DNA of 64,000 nt, taken from assembly GCF_033473495.1 (NCBI RefSeq), contig NC_088943.1:1406001-1470000 (forward strand), read 5' to 3'. Source of the DNA: Cercospora beticola (Eukaryota > Ascomycota > Dothideomycetes > Mycosphaerellales > Mycosphaerellaceae). The position numbers and the translations under genes were made by a program. Below are positions 45,365 to 56,300 of the stretch, one piece after another (positions within the stretch are counted from its first letter, which is position 1; every line of letters starts with the position of its first letter). Below the pieces are notes generated by a model, which saw only the letters and a program-made list of their open reading frames with translations, was not told where the DNA came from and searched no databases.

Positions 45365-46293
45365 GTTGACGATGGTCACCGATGTCTTCGCGGGGACTCT
45401 CGGAACACCGATTCCACGTGCAGGTCTCAGACGCGCCTTGAACAGCCAGCAATACCGCGCCAGTTGAGGGGAGCGGACAAGTAGTGCTGGCGATGATGTA
45501 CAGTACCAATGTTCGGAGAGAGGCAGGCAGGATCCCCGATGCCGCAGAGCCTTCACATGCACGCACGGGTGCTGGGACGTTCGGCAAGCCCGCTCTGCAT
45601 TAGCCCGCAGCGCGTTTCAAGTCGAGGCGCCCTCAACGACGAACGACGCGTGTGTGCTGGTGCAACGAGGCATCTACGATGATGGGGGAGCCAGATATTC
45701 ATCATCACAGGCTGCAAAAGCATCACGAAAGATCGCAGACGGCGGGCGGGCAGGCTTTTCGCTAGCGCATTGTTTATCTTCACGTCAAAGTGGAATGTCC
45801 GGGGGTTGACACGCCGATGAGGAAGAAAGTTTTGCGAGCTCATCAATGTGCGAGCGTACGCGCAATCTGCGAGGGATTTAAGCGAAGGCTTGGGTCCGGA
45901 GACTGCGAGACGCAACGCAGTACAATGAATCTGCGTGGACCGCACGAGGTTCAGCTATTGGGTGCGACGTTGTGCAGAGGCAGGCCGGCGCGCACGTCGC
46001 TGGGCGGTCGGCCTGTGACGACGAAGACGCGATCCATTGACCAGCACCCTCGACACGATCGAGGGGATGGATGGAGGCTGCGGCAGTGGGCGGGAGGCTG
46101 GGTGGGTGCAGGAACGCTGCATGGGCGTGCGTGAGCGCGCGCGCAGGCGATAGCAACGTGTTGGACGAGTGCGATGCCGTGTGCATGGAGGTCCGCTGTG
46201 GCTGTATGGGAATAGAATAGAGTGACGGTATCGACCCTGGAAAAAGAGGCTGACGAGCTGACTCCTTATTATTACTGAATATGGGACGGGCGC
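45365..46293. other. intergenic region left of the inverted-repeat element
   Basis: No supported gene. The 45365-45800 part should carry the methyltransferase promoter. Open frames on the minus strand at 45878-46329 run into the transposon end and are not credible. Confidence 0.45.
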
Positions 46294-46723
46294 TAACGTG
46301 TTTGATAAGCAAGCCGGACAGATAGGCATTCCGGACAGGCCAAATCAGGCCAAAATCTGAGATTTTGAAAATGCAAAACGCAACAATACGACTGTCTCGA
46401 GGCTTATAAACTAGCTATCGAGAACATATATACTATTTTAACCTCTATACACGATAACTAGGCTTACTCTCCGCCTACTATACCCTTTAGTAGGTGTCCT
46501 ACGACTTTTGCACGGGCAGAAATGCAGTATTATAAGAACTACTAGGCATAAATTGCTAAACGATATCTAGAACCTAGGCCTTATTATATAGAAGACGTAT
46601 CTTAAGAATAAAAGCTATATCTCTTAGTATCGTCGCGATTCTGCATTTTCAAAATCTCAGATTTTGGCCTGATTTGGCCTGTCCGGAATGCCTATCTGTC
46701 CGGCTTGCTTATCAAACACGTTA
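46294..46723. mobile_element. 430-base MITE with 80-base perfect terminal inverted repeats
   Basis: Bases 46296-46375 and 46642-46721 are perfect reverse complements, beginning ACGTGTTTGATAAGCAAGCC. TA lies on both outer sides (46294-46295 and 46722-46723), a TA target duplication as in Tc1/mariner/pogo (Fot1-like) elements. Beyond 46375 the arms continue with weaker similarity for about 15 bases. The interior (about 46391-46640) is AT-rich with stops and contains only RCA and TGY contexts, whereas the repeats contain TCA, CCA and TGA. One frame at 46399-46425 reads EAYKLAIEN, reminiscent of the pogo transposase N-terminus. So this may be a deletion derivative of a pogo-type transposon. No functional transposase is present. 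Confidence 0.85.
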
Positions 46724-47306
46724 GTGAGAAACGGTGGCCGGGCGTGCGAGGCAGGAACGGATCTTGGGATGGTGCCAGCATCGCAGCGCATCGCCACTAC
46801 TACTCACACCCACTCGTATACCACGACGTCGCTCGACATAATCATTCCCATCGCACTCGTTTGACGGCTCATGGCCTGCTCCAGAACTTAGACCTCTGTA
46901 CGTTCCCCCTTTAGGCTACCGCACGCTCGCAGACGAGGACGTGGTGCTGCGGTGGAGCCAATTTCACGCCCATTGTCCGTCTGCACGCACGCACGCACGC
47001 ACGCACTCCGCCCTCCGCCGCGCATCTACGCTCCGCCAGCCGCTCGCCGGGGCCACGAGCCTGACTGACGCCGCGCCAGGCAGACCTTTGAAAGCTCCAC
47101 TCGTTGAGACGCCCTCACCACTCGCTCGTCCACCTGCCGATCCGCCGACCGTTTCCGCGACGCCCTCCTCCTCTGCTGTACATACCGCGCGACGCATCAT
47201 TTTCATGGGCCAATAGCTGGTCGAGGCAGCGGGCATCGGTTGCGACCACACGCCGCGGCATTGCACTGCACAGCATTATCACCATACCATCCATAATACC
47301 GGCTCT
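46724..47306. promoter_or_regulatory. upstream region with (ACGC)n repeat
   Basis: Lies between the MITE and the 1092-residue gene. It contains a (GCAC)n microsatellite at about 46984-47006 and pyrimidine-rich leader sequence. It is probably the promoter and 5' UTR of the downstream gene. Confidence 0.5.
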
Positions 47307-50300
47307 ATGCCAAAGGGACTCAATCTCAAGGGATTCGGCCGGCGCAAGTCTTCCGGAAACGCTCTCGACTTTGACCAGCCAGAGCGAGACGGAGCTCCGC
47401 CCTCTGCACAGAGCTCGTCTTTCCGTGTGCTTGAGCGGCCGGAGAAGAAGTCTGTTTCGTATGGCCGGGAGAAGCCTCTCAGCAGCGGCAAGACCTTCAA
47501 CTCTCCGTTGACTGCATTGCGAGGCAAGAGCGTTGACAACTTGACCACGCTGGGTCAAAACAGGTCGGTAGCACCCACTGCCCGTATTCAGCTCGCGGAG
47601 CGGACACTAAACAGCACTAGGGGCAGCGGCGGCACTACCAACTCCGGCAGTAGTGGATACTACGAAAGCTCGAGCGCTTCGGCAAGGCACAGTTCGACCT
47701 CGACGCTGCCTTCCTCCTTGGACCAAGACCATCGAGGCGCCGACGACGAGGAGCTCTTCCCTCACCCTCGAAAGACTCCCACGACGGGCATGTTCCAATC
47801 AGCGTCCACGCTCGCGACTGAGCCTCCACCACCGCCGCCGACCTTCTCCTCCCGTGCAGCGCGAGCCTTCTCTTTTGGCACGAACAAGCATAGCAAATCG
47901 CCCTCCAAAGACGTTCCTCCACTCCCTCCGCCACACGCCAATGGCGTACACATCCCTTCGTTGCGGGATCGCAGCCCGCAGAGGGAACGAGCGATGACCA
48001 CGAGTAGCTACGCCAGCACCGCCGTACCGACGCATTCGGAGCTCACACTATCCAGTTCAGACTTTGGCAGCGATGACTTTGGCAACATGTTCGAGAGCCT
48101 GAAGAAGGAGCCAGTGCGGTCACCGCCACCTGCGGTCGGCAGCTTTGACCGCACTGTAAATGGGTCGACTTCGGTACCAGAAAATAATCCATATACGAAA
48201 CAGGGGTCGGGACCCATGTTTCCCCCTAGGACACTCTCAAGAGACGCCCTCACACCGTCACCCAATCCTCTCAAGCTGTCTCGAGCTGACAGCAGCTCTC
48301 CGTATTCGTGGGATGACGGCAACTCCAACGACGGGCTGGTTTCGACGTCCGCTTTAAGCTCTCCAAGCCTACCAGACGGCATGTCCGGACCAGCCGCTCC
48401 AGGCGGCACTTCCCAAACGTTTCTTGGCGGTTCCCAGGCCGGCTACGCGCGCCTACCCGAACGACACACCTCTCCCAGACTTGCCAGTGAATCCGTGGAA
48501 GACCTGTCCGCGGGCTTCATGGCGGCCGAGGCGAAAGGCAAAGAGCCGGCCTACACCAATCGCCAGGCACAGGTCGACGATGAAGATCGATGGACGAGAA
48601 GAGTTGAACTACGCGATGCACCACAAAGCCGCGGCGTAGCCTCCTCCGGCTCGAACAGCAGGCTTAACGTGAACACAATCTCAACCCCACGACAGACCTC
48701 ATCCAGAGGTGGTCCTACATCACCCCACAGTTCGACGGGAGATGCCCCAGACTCGAACACGACCACACCGCGAGCTGCTCGCAAGCTCGGGGCCTTGAAC
48801 GAAGATTCGATGTTCGACGTGTCACCAGCGGGACCAGCGTCTCGAGCCATTCGCCCGGGTGTTCATCGACGCACCGAAAGTGGCGCCGCAAAGACCATGA
48901 CAAAGGCGCAGTATCAGGCCATGGTGCAACAAGGAGGAAGCAGTGCAGAGCAGAGCGAGGAGAACTCGTCCGATGAGGACTACGATGAAGAAGATGAGAT
49001 TGAGCGCGCGAAGAATTTGGCCACACAGCGGCGCAAGCAAGAGGCGAACATGTCAGTCTACCGGCAGCAGATGAAAAAGGTCACAGGCGGTGGTCCGACT
49101 GACCTGCCTTCTTCCGGAGCGTCAACTGTGCGGCCATCCATGGACCGTGGCTCGAGCACGCCTGGAGGCATCTTACACTTTGGCGGTATTGGCGGACAGC
49201 CTCCCGAGGCGTCAATTCGCGGTCGCCAGGACGAAGACGAGGACGAGGACGTGCCTCTTGGAATACTACAGGCGCACAACTTCCCGGGTAGCGGTCGCCC
49301 TCCAACGAGACTGGGCGAGAACGATCTCCAACAGAGACGCACATCGGTTGCAGGTTCGGTGCTGAATGGAGGCGCTGGGCAAGGAAATCTGCCACCCTTC
49401 GCTCGACGACTTCCTCAGGATCCATATTTTGGTGCAGGTTTGGTAAACCCGAGCACTCGCGAATCTCTGGCCCTCAATCACTCGGGTGCATCCGTTGTTG
49501 GCATGCCGCCAAGTGCGCCTCCGCTCATGGGCCCTGGAGCTGGACATCCTGGCGGTCTGGTGGGCGTCATTGCTGGAGAAGAGAAGGCACGAGCTGCTCG
49601 CCGGGGCAGCCCAAATACTGCTGCAATCATGGGTGGGGCAATGCCGCTGCCGTCAAACATGATGCAGCCAAACATGCCACGCGCCATGTCAATGGGCAAC
49701 ATCATGCCCTCCGCTACATACAGCCCCAGCGGCATGCCCCCGATGCCGCAGATGAACCCCATGATGATGGGAGGAATGCCCGGGATGATGCCACAAATGC
49801 CTCAGATGCCACAAGATGCGAGCCAGCAGCAGATGCAGCAGTTCATGGCAATGCAGATGCAACTTATGCAGAACATGCTGAATATGCAACAAGCGCAGAT
49901 GACGGGACAAATGACACCAACGGCACAGCCACCACATCTTCAGCAAACGGGCGACTACCTCGGAGTGAATTTTGATGGCACCAATAGGCCACAGTCCATG
50001 GCCAGCCAACAAGGCTTTGGGCCGCCTAACCAAGGCCGTAGCATGACCATGACTAACCCACCCAGCGGTTGGGGCAGTGCAGCGAACCCAAGTGGTCCAC
50101 GCCCCAGCAGCGCAATGCCAATGACCGGCAATGGATATGCACCATCAGTCCACGGCCTCAACATGTCACACAATGGACCAGGCCCTGGATACACGCCCTC
50201 GATCGCGCCCAGCGAACGCAGCAATATCGGCATGCCCTCCAGATACAGACCTGTAACCCAAAATGGCGAGGCTTCGCGATCGCAGAGCATGACATCGTCA

Positions 50301-50585
50301 ATGACGCTGCAAGCCTTCGCAAAACAGCAGAGTTCTACGAATCTCCCGGGCACACCTTTCGGCTCGAACACGCTTCAAGCGCCAAAGTCAACTATACGAG
50401 TAGTGGACAAGCCGAAGGGTGCACCGAAAGTTGCCAGTCGACCTGCTGACGAAGACGAGGACGAAGGCTGGGCCGACATGAAGAAGAAGCGCGAAGAGAA
50501 GAAAAAGTCAAAATGGAGTTTCAGAAAGGAGAAGACCACTAGTAACGAGCCGGCTTTGAGCGAGCTCTACCAGACCATGGACTAG
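47307..50585 (+). CDS. large disordered conserved fungal protein, unknown function
   Basis: Single exon of 1092 residues starting MPKGLNLKGFGRRKSSG. Most of it is Ser/Pro/Gly-rich and predicted disordered. A polyproline segment (EPPPPPPTF, about 172-180) could bind SH3 or WW domains. A charged block at about 530-600 (TKAQYQAMVQQGG, a DEDYDEEDEIE acidic run, then RRKQEANMSVYRQQMKKV) is helical and is the best candidate for a conserved core. A Met/Gln/Pro-rich tract at about 805-880 (repeats of MPQM and QQQMQQF) is prion-like. The C-terminus carries DEDEGWADMKKKREEKKKSKW and ends LSELYQTMD. I do not recognise a named family. Scaffold or cortical roles are possible but unproven. Confidence 0.85.
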   Translation: MPKGLNLKGFGRRKSSGNALDFDQPERDGAPPSAQSSSFRVLERPEKKSVSYGREKPLSSGKTFNSPLTALRGKSVDNLTTLGQNRSVAPTARIQLAERTLNSTRGSGGTTNSGSSGYYESSSASARHSSTSTLPSSLDQDHRGADDEELFPHPRKTPTTGMFQSASTLATEPPPPPPTFSSRAARAFSFGTNKHSKSPSKDVPPLPPPHANGVHIPSLRDRSPQRERAMTTSSYASTAVPTHSELTLSSSDFGSDDFGNMFESLKKEPVRSPPPAVGSFDRTVNGSTSVPENNPYTKQGSGPMFPPRTLSRDALTPSPNPLKLSRADSSSPYSWDDGNSNDGLVSTSALSSPSLPDGMSGPAAPGGTSQTFLGGSQAGYARLPERHTSPRLASESVEDLSAGFMAAEAKGKEPAYTNRQAQVDDEDRWTRRVELRDAPQSRGVASSGSNSRLNVNTISTPRQTSSRGGPTSPHSSTGDAPDSNTTTPRAARKLGALNEDSMFDVSPAGPASRAIRPGVHRRTESGAAKTMTKAQYQAMVQQGGSSAEQSEENSSDEDYDEEDEIERAKNLATQRRKQEANMSVYRQQMKKVTGGGPTDLPSSGASTVRPSMDRGSSTPGGILHFGGIGGQPPEASIRGRQDEDEDEDVPLGILQAHNFPGSGRPPTRLGENDLQQRRTSVAGSVLNGGAGQGNLPPFARRLPQDPYFGAGLVNPSTRESLALNHSGASVVGMPPSAPPLMGPGAGHPGGLVGVIAGEEKARAARRGSPNTAAIMGGAMPLPSNMMQPNMPRAMSMGNIMPSATYSPSGMPPMPQMNPMMMGGMPGMMPQMPQMPQDASQQQMQQFMAMQMQLMQNMLNMQQAQMTGQMTPTAQPPHLQQTGDYLGVNFDGTNRPQSMASQQGFGPPNQGRSMTMTNPPSGWGSAANPSGPRPSSAMPMTGNGYAPSVHGLNMSHNGPGPGYTPSIAPSERSNIGMPSRYRPVTQNGEASRSQSMTSSMTLQAFAKQQSSTNLPGTPFGSNTLQAPKSTIRVVDKPKGAPKVASRPADEDEDEGWADMKKKREEKKKSKWSFRKEKTTSNEPALSELYQTMD

Positions 50586-51801
50586 ACATCCGCCCGTAGG
50601 AGGCTTACCGTACGGATTACAAGTGTTCGAAGAAGCATGATGAGTGCGAATCGACACGTTATGGAGCCACACCTTGTGTCGAGACACGCTTGAATACTTG
50701 GACGAGGACACGACTGCGACCATCTTTAGACATTGCCACAAGATCACGATACCCGCATGCGACTGGTCGTCTGGTACATTTTTTTCCCTTGAATCTTGTT
50801 GTTCATAATTGCATTGCGTGGATACAAAACCGGGTTTGCTGGGATAAGGACTTTGCTTGGAACTTGGATGCAGCAACGTCGGCAATCTTTCGTGGCGAGG
50901 GTGCAAGGCAATCGGAGGGGCACTCTCGCTTTTGCTTTTTATTTTATTTTCCAATGTTTTAGAGCTTCTGGTAGACAAAAGATGGGGAAAAATTCTTTGC
51001 GCGGCGCGACAGATTCGGTCGTGGTAGAAGACTCAGATATGTGTTAATACCTTAATGTTGAGAATGAACGTCACTCTATTGGATGTTCCAGCTTCACTTT
51101 TGTTTGCTGTGGAGAGGTTTGGGGAGAGGTGATTGCAGCAAGGGCACAGGCCGGATCGAGTGCATCAGGACACTACACAAGACGACTGGCCCTAAGGAGA
51201 AAGCTATCAGTGCGAGAACTCATCAAGCAATCTAGCGAGCGGCCCTCGAATCTGGGTGTCTGCCAGAGCTCGGCGTTCACGAGATTCCACGGAGTATTGG
51301 GAAAATGCCTTAAGGCTAGAGGCATGGAAACGGAATAGACTCCGCGCATGTCTAGCGCCTGGATCGCACCTGCACCTGCCTACGCTCTGCCAAAGCCCAA
51401 GCTCCCACCGAGATAGGCAGGAAACTCACCTGGTAGAGTTCTGCGTCACCAGGCTTGCAATCAGAGGCCAATCCACGTTCAAATCACAAGGGAAGAACAC
51501 ATCCTCGCTGCGATGTCACACGAATGGCAGCGAAGCTCTGAGAGAAGGGCCATACGGAATTTCCGATGCTGACTAGCTCTGCCATCATCAACGAACGGCG
51601 ATAAGAGTAGCACAGGTAGATCTCGCCCGTTGAAGACCATTCAGAGCACTATGTCGAGGGAAATGATGTTCGGAGCGCCCACGTGCGCAGTCGAAAACGC
51701 CGTGCAGTCCATCACATATGATCTCCTCAAATAATCCGCCACCTGGAGAGCAATCTGCTAAGCATCCACAAGCACTCAGAACCATCCCCGAACGTAACAC
51801 G
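50586..51801. other. 1.2-kb intergenic, no supported gene
   Basis: Holds the 3' region of the 1092-residue gene (T-rich stretches near 50775 and 50935) and upstream sequence of a possible small secreted protein gene. Short frames show no domains or splice logic. Confidence 0.45.
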
Positions 51802-52038
51802 ATGCACTTCTCTACAGCAATAGTTCTCATATTCGCCGCACTGTCCCAGAGTGCTCCAATCAGGCAAGACTGCTCCCACATCTTCCGACCTCCTTCTAAC
51901 CTCGAAGCAGCCCAGAGACAACCTCAAACAGCCTCAAAGCACGCTCGGAATACATCTCTTACGCCACTTTGCAGAGAAATAGCATCCCATGTTCACTCCG
52001 AGGCGCGAGCAGAAATAATTGCAGGCCAGCAGCTCTAA
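51802..52038 (+). CDS. possible small secreted protein, 78 residues
   Basis: The ATG at 51802 begins MHFSTAIVLIFAALSQSAPI, which looks like a cleavable signal peptide (hydrophobic core, small residues before AP). The remaining 58 residues include two cysteines (QDCSHIF and PLCREIA) and are basic and Gln/Ser-rich. No domain is recognised. The frame is open upstream to another ATG at 51718, which would hide the signal. It lies 430 bases before a stronger small secreted candidate on the same strand. It may be a chance frame. Confidence 0.35.
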   Translation: MHFSTAIVLIFAALSQSAPIRQDCSHIFRPPSNLEAAQRQPQTASKHARNTSLTPLCREIASHVHSEARAEIIAGQQL

Positions 52039-52466
52039 GTGGTAACCCGTATACTCGCGGTTGTTCGTCGATTACACGATGTCGTGGAGAGTAGAGCTTC
52101 ATGGGCGGGATCGTTTGCGTATCGCGGCTTGAGTATAGATGAGGGGACACACTTTCCTAAGACGATTACGGCGTGAAAGTAAGTTTCGACTTACCGCTGG
52201 TTGTGACATTTATGGGACGAATAAGAAGCAACACCGATTTCTGCGACTTCCATTGTATTGCCCACCGCATACGGGTACAAGGCACCAAGTTTCGACGTGT
52301 TCAGGCTCCGGCGGGCAATCACTTGTCGGAGTGTTATCTTATATCTTCATGCTTGCCGCCCCCAGTAATCTCTCCTACAAAGCTTTGGCAAGAACTACCT
52401 CGGAACTGGCTTTCCAACATCGAACCAAGGACGACATCTTCCAGCTGAATATCAGCATCCTTTAAC
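52039..52466. other. intergenic, promoter of the six-cysteine protein
   Basis: No gene seen. Presumed promoter and leader of the downstream small secreted protein gene. Confidence 0.4.
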
Positions 52467-52956
52467 ATGAAGTGGATGAACCTCCTCACTCTTGCTAGCC
52501 TAGCAGGCCTAGCATCGGCAAAGAAGCAAATCGTGGCAGCAGGATCCACCAACGCGAACTCCACAGAACTCGTCCGATGCGTTGCGGAGTTGAAAGCAGT
52601 GCTCGAAGAACATCCTAGGAGTGAGTTCCACCGCCTGTGCATTCTAATCGGACCTTGCACTAAATACTAGTTCCACAGCGGACAATCTTACTGGCTATCA
52701 TTGCGGAGAATCTTGGTGGCAGCTCGGTGGTAATGAACAGTGGCAACCGATCAAGAACAACTTGAGGGCTTTCCGGAAGTGCGAGAATGATCTCAACGCC
52801 GTGGCTCTGTCTGGTAACGACTGGTTTCGGTGCATCCTCACAGACATGTGGGGCTTTAGAATCTTGGCATATTCGCCCAAGGGCATCGAAGTGTGCTGGG
52901 GGATTAAGGGCTCGAAGAAGCACTTTCATTGCCGCCGTCCTAATACTGGAAATTGA
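52467..52956 (+). CDS. small secreted cysteine-containing protein (effector-like)
   Basis: Exons 52467-52620 and 52679-52956 give 143 residues; the 58-base intron has a GTGAGT donor and CCACAG acceptor. The N-terminus MKWMNLLTLASLAGLASA is a textbook signal peptide. The mature part has six cysteines (in LVRCVAEL, GYHCGESWW, FRKCEND, WFRCILTD, IEVCWGI and HFHCRRP), enough for three disulphides. Trp is frequent (ESWWQLGGNEQW). No known domain recognised. Size, signal peptide and even cysteine count fit secreted effector-like or antimicrobial proteins of ascomycetes; that role is inference. The intron in phase 1 and the preserved frame after it support a real gene. The family is probably narrow, since I cannot match it to a widespread domain. 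Confidence 0.75.
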
Positions 52957-53336
52957 GTTCTTGCTCGGGTTGATGGCATGTCTTGCCTCACTGGAACTGG
53001 CTCTAGATATCAGAATTCACTGCCGGGGGGTCCAACGATTGACAGGGCCAAGGGCTGTGGCACTTGATGTATGAAGAGGCCGATTGTCGTGCCAAGCTTG
53101 GAAGTGGACGTCGCTAAAGTAGATATGTAGAAATTCAAGAGCTGCACTTGGTGTGTTCTGCAACTGCGGCTAGGGGTAGTGGCATTAGAGACCTCAGCGC
53201 GGGGAAAGACCAAGACTGCACAAACTGATGACAATTCTGACTTCTTTTAATAACATGACTTCTTCCAACAATACAAATGCAGTAGCACTATTACAAGAAG
53301 GTTCTTGACATAGATTCCAGCTTGAATATTAGAGAG
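52957..53336. other. convergent intergenic region
   Basis: Between the 3' ends of the six-cysteine protein gene (+) and the 1247-residue gene (-). No gene seen. Confidence 0.45.
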
Positions 53337-56300
53337 TCAACGACGCTTCAAGATTCCTTTCAAAGGCCTTCGCTTGGTGTTCAAAACGTCACGCTCAACG
53401 CTCACTGCGCCGTCGGCCTCAACAGACAGCTCAGAGGATTCGTGTAGCCGCTGTTGTGTGCCCTGCTTTACCCTTCGCCTCTTCCGCGGTCTCGAAGACT
53501 CTTCCGACCCAGTAAGGATCGGATTCGCACATGGTACACACAGCCCTTGCTCATCAAACGTCACAAGGCTGCGGCACAATCGACACAGGTCGACAGAGCG
53601 TGCAGTCTCGTGCTCTGGCTCAATGAAATTGTCGATCGTAGGGATATTCTCTTTGTTCTCGATATCGAGCTCGTCCAGGTACCGCCAGTACTCTTCATTA
53701 ATGCATTGGTGGCAAGGCAGCTTTTCTGGAAATCTGGCCAGGCCCTTGCCGCACACGCAGAAGTGGAGGTGGACTGGCGTCTGCCCATCATCGAGTTGTC
53801 GATGACTTTGGAGTGCTTTGAGCACTGTGGACGCAAGCGGATCGATTGCCTCTTCTTCGAGACCCAAGGGAACAGGTGACGCTCGCACAGACGTTGGTCG
53901 TGGCATGCCGATGGTCGCGTCAGCAGTAACAGAAGCTATCGCACTCGATTCGCGCGGCAGGGCGGTGAGCTCTTGACCGCAATTCGAAGACGCGTGTATG
54001 TGAGGAGGAGGCGAGGTCGGCGGTGTGTCTTCGACGCTCTGGACCGAGCGCAGCGGTGATGGCGTGTGCGAGGCATACCGCGATGGCGATGTTCGCGGGG
54101 ACGAATTGTTTGATCCCGGTAAGTCATGAACGGCCGTGAACGTAGCACCCAGAACCGGCGAAGATGACCCTGGAGCAGAGCTTCGAGACTGTGGACGTTC
54201 CGATCCTGCATCGTGCTTGGATCCCTCCTCGACCCCGGCGGTCCTTGAAACCCCAACATGAAGGTCACATGAAGCCACGGCCTGCACTGTCACTGGCATC
54301 GTGAGGAGTAGGCCCGCTCCAGAGGGCGGAGATACAACAACGGCCCTCGAGGGGCTTTTGCAAGCCGGAAGATCTGGCTTCAAAGGCCTGGGCCTTGGTG
54401 AGGCAGGACATGTGATTTCAGCATCCTGCGTTGGAAGCTGGTGAACCTGCTCCTCATCTCGAAGTGGCGGCGCAGCTTCCAAATCTGCCACTTTGGATAC
54501 CGTATCTGCCTCCCCTCGATGCTCAGGCGAAGCGGTTGGGTCTGAAGCACTCTCACCTTCGCGTAGGGCGGGAGGCGAAGGATCCTGCATCGGACGCCGT
54601 GCAGGTACAGCGGTGTCTGCGTTGCTTGCTGCTCCACACAGTACCGTGATCTTCCCGTCTTCCACTCCAGGCTCTGTCATTAAAACATCAGATGTTGGCA
54701 CATTTTCTTTCACCAACGACAATGCTGTGCCTGCGCTACGCGAAAACGCATCCGCAACGATCCCAGAGGTCTGCTGAGCGAAAGTCGTTGCCTCTGCAGG
54801 CTCGAGAGCCGCTTCCATCATCATCCGCTCGGGCAAAGTCTCGGAGTTTCTGGCGCCAGACTGCATCTCTGCCCTTTTGCGCTTCTTCGCAGCAGTCTTC
54901 AACGCGCGCTTAGTGAGCCCATTGGAACGACACCGCTCAATCCTTCGGCGCTCCTCAAGCAGCCACGAAGCTTCCTCTTGTCTTCTAACAGCTTCACGCA
55001 TGGCCCAGGAGGTGCTTTGCTTCCTCCTCGTTTTATTTTCGAGTCGACACCGCCAGCAGTATGTGCTTCCCACTGGAGAGACTGACGTACTGCTGTGCAT
55101 GATTGTCCGGCCGCTATCCAGAGCCACAAAGCTTTCACAGCCCAAGTTACGTTCGTTGATCAAGCATCGCTCACTCGGTCGATTGCAGCCTGGCTCTGCG
55201 CAAGGCCATGGTTCGGATTCCATCTGACACCCGGCGTCTGTGGCTTTGCGCGGATTCTCCACATCGCCGACATCTCCTGGGCACTTGGACGTATGCGCTG
55301 TAGCCAGAGCTGACGTGGATCTCGAGATTGGCAACTCTTTCTCATGAGGTGTGGGCTGATCTTTGGCAAGACCACATTCGCGTGTGCCCTTCAAGCATTT
55401 TGGACCATCGTCCTGGAAGGCCGGTACGGGTGGAGAAGCGCTCAAAACTGCAGCAATGCTGATGGGATGACTTGCAGGCTTTTCCATGACGGGCAACTCT
55501 GTGAGCGCTGGTAGCTGTGCGTCCGTCTTGAGAAGCTCTTGAATGGCAGCCACACACGTGTTGCCATCTGTTGCAGAAATGACATTCCGTTCGATGTCGA
55601 CTTCATTGCCAACGTCTGGCATTTTTACGTCCTCATGCATCTTGGCAGGAGACATGATCGTAGTAGGAATAGATACTGTAGCATTTGCTTGCACTTCAAG
55701 TTCTCGGGGCTTCGTAGAATTCGAGCATTCCGCTTCGGCTGCCGTCCCAGACTGCTTCTCTATCTTCTCAGGAATCAACTGGTCTTGGGTGCTCGGGACG
55801 TCTTCAACGAACCCAGTGCCATCAACTGGCATTCGAGCATCGCGAGCACGTTTCTGCTTCTTCCTCCTTCCTGCTCGTGGTTTCGCATCCGGTTCAGTAG
55901 CGCCACTCTGCAAAACCGTCTTCTTTCTGATGCATGCCCATTGACAGGGAGCAGGCTGATCGGAAAGTAGCTTGATGACCTTGGCGGCGCCGGTTTGGAG
56001 ATCCGACTCAAACTGTGAAGGTGTTGGTTTCTCATACGGCGACGGTTCCCCCAAAACTATGACCTCGACTTCACTCTCAGACGTTCTCTCGGCACTACGA
56101 TCTTGGTTTGGATCCGTATTCGTGGGCGCATCAGGATGCACCTGACGAATCTCGGCGGGCTGGAGAAGTGGCCGAGGGCGATTCGGTAGGTCGTTCTTCT
56201 TTAGACCATCAGTGGCGGTTTTAGTCTTCACTACTGATGCGCTGCGAGGAGGCGGTGGCATGTCAGAAAACGGCAGTTCAATCCTCTCTGCCATGTCGAG

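Noticed and set aside
45878..46329. minus-strand frames of 124-144 codons running into the MITE end
   Set aside because: They read through the transposon terminal repeat and a low-complexity region; no domain.
46705..46914. 69-codon frame starting in the right terminal repeat
   Set aside because: The start lies inside the inverted repeat, mirroring the frame at the other end; coincidental.
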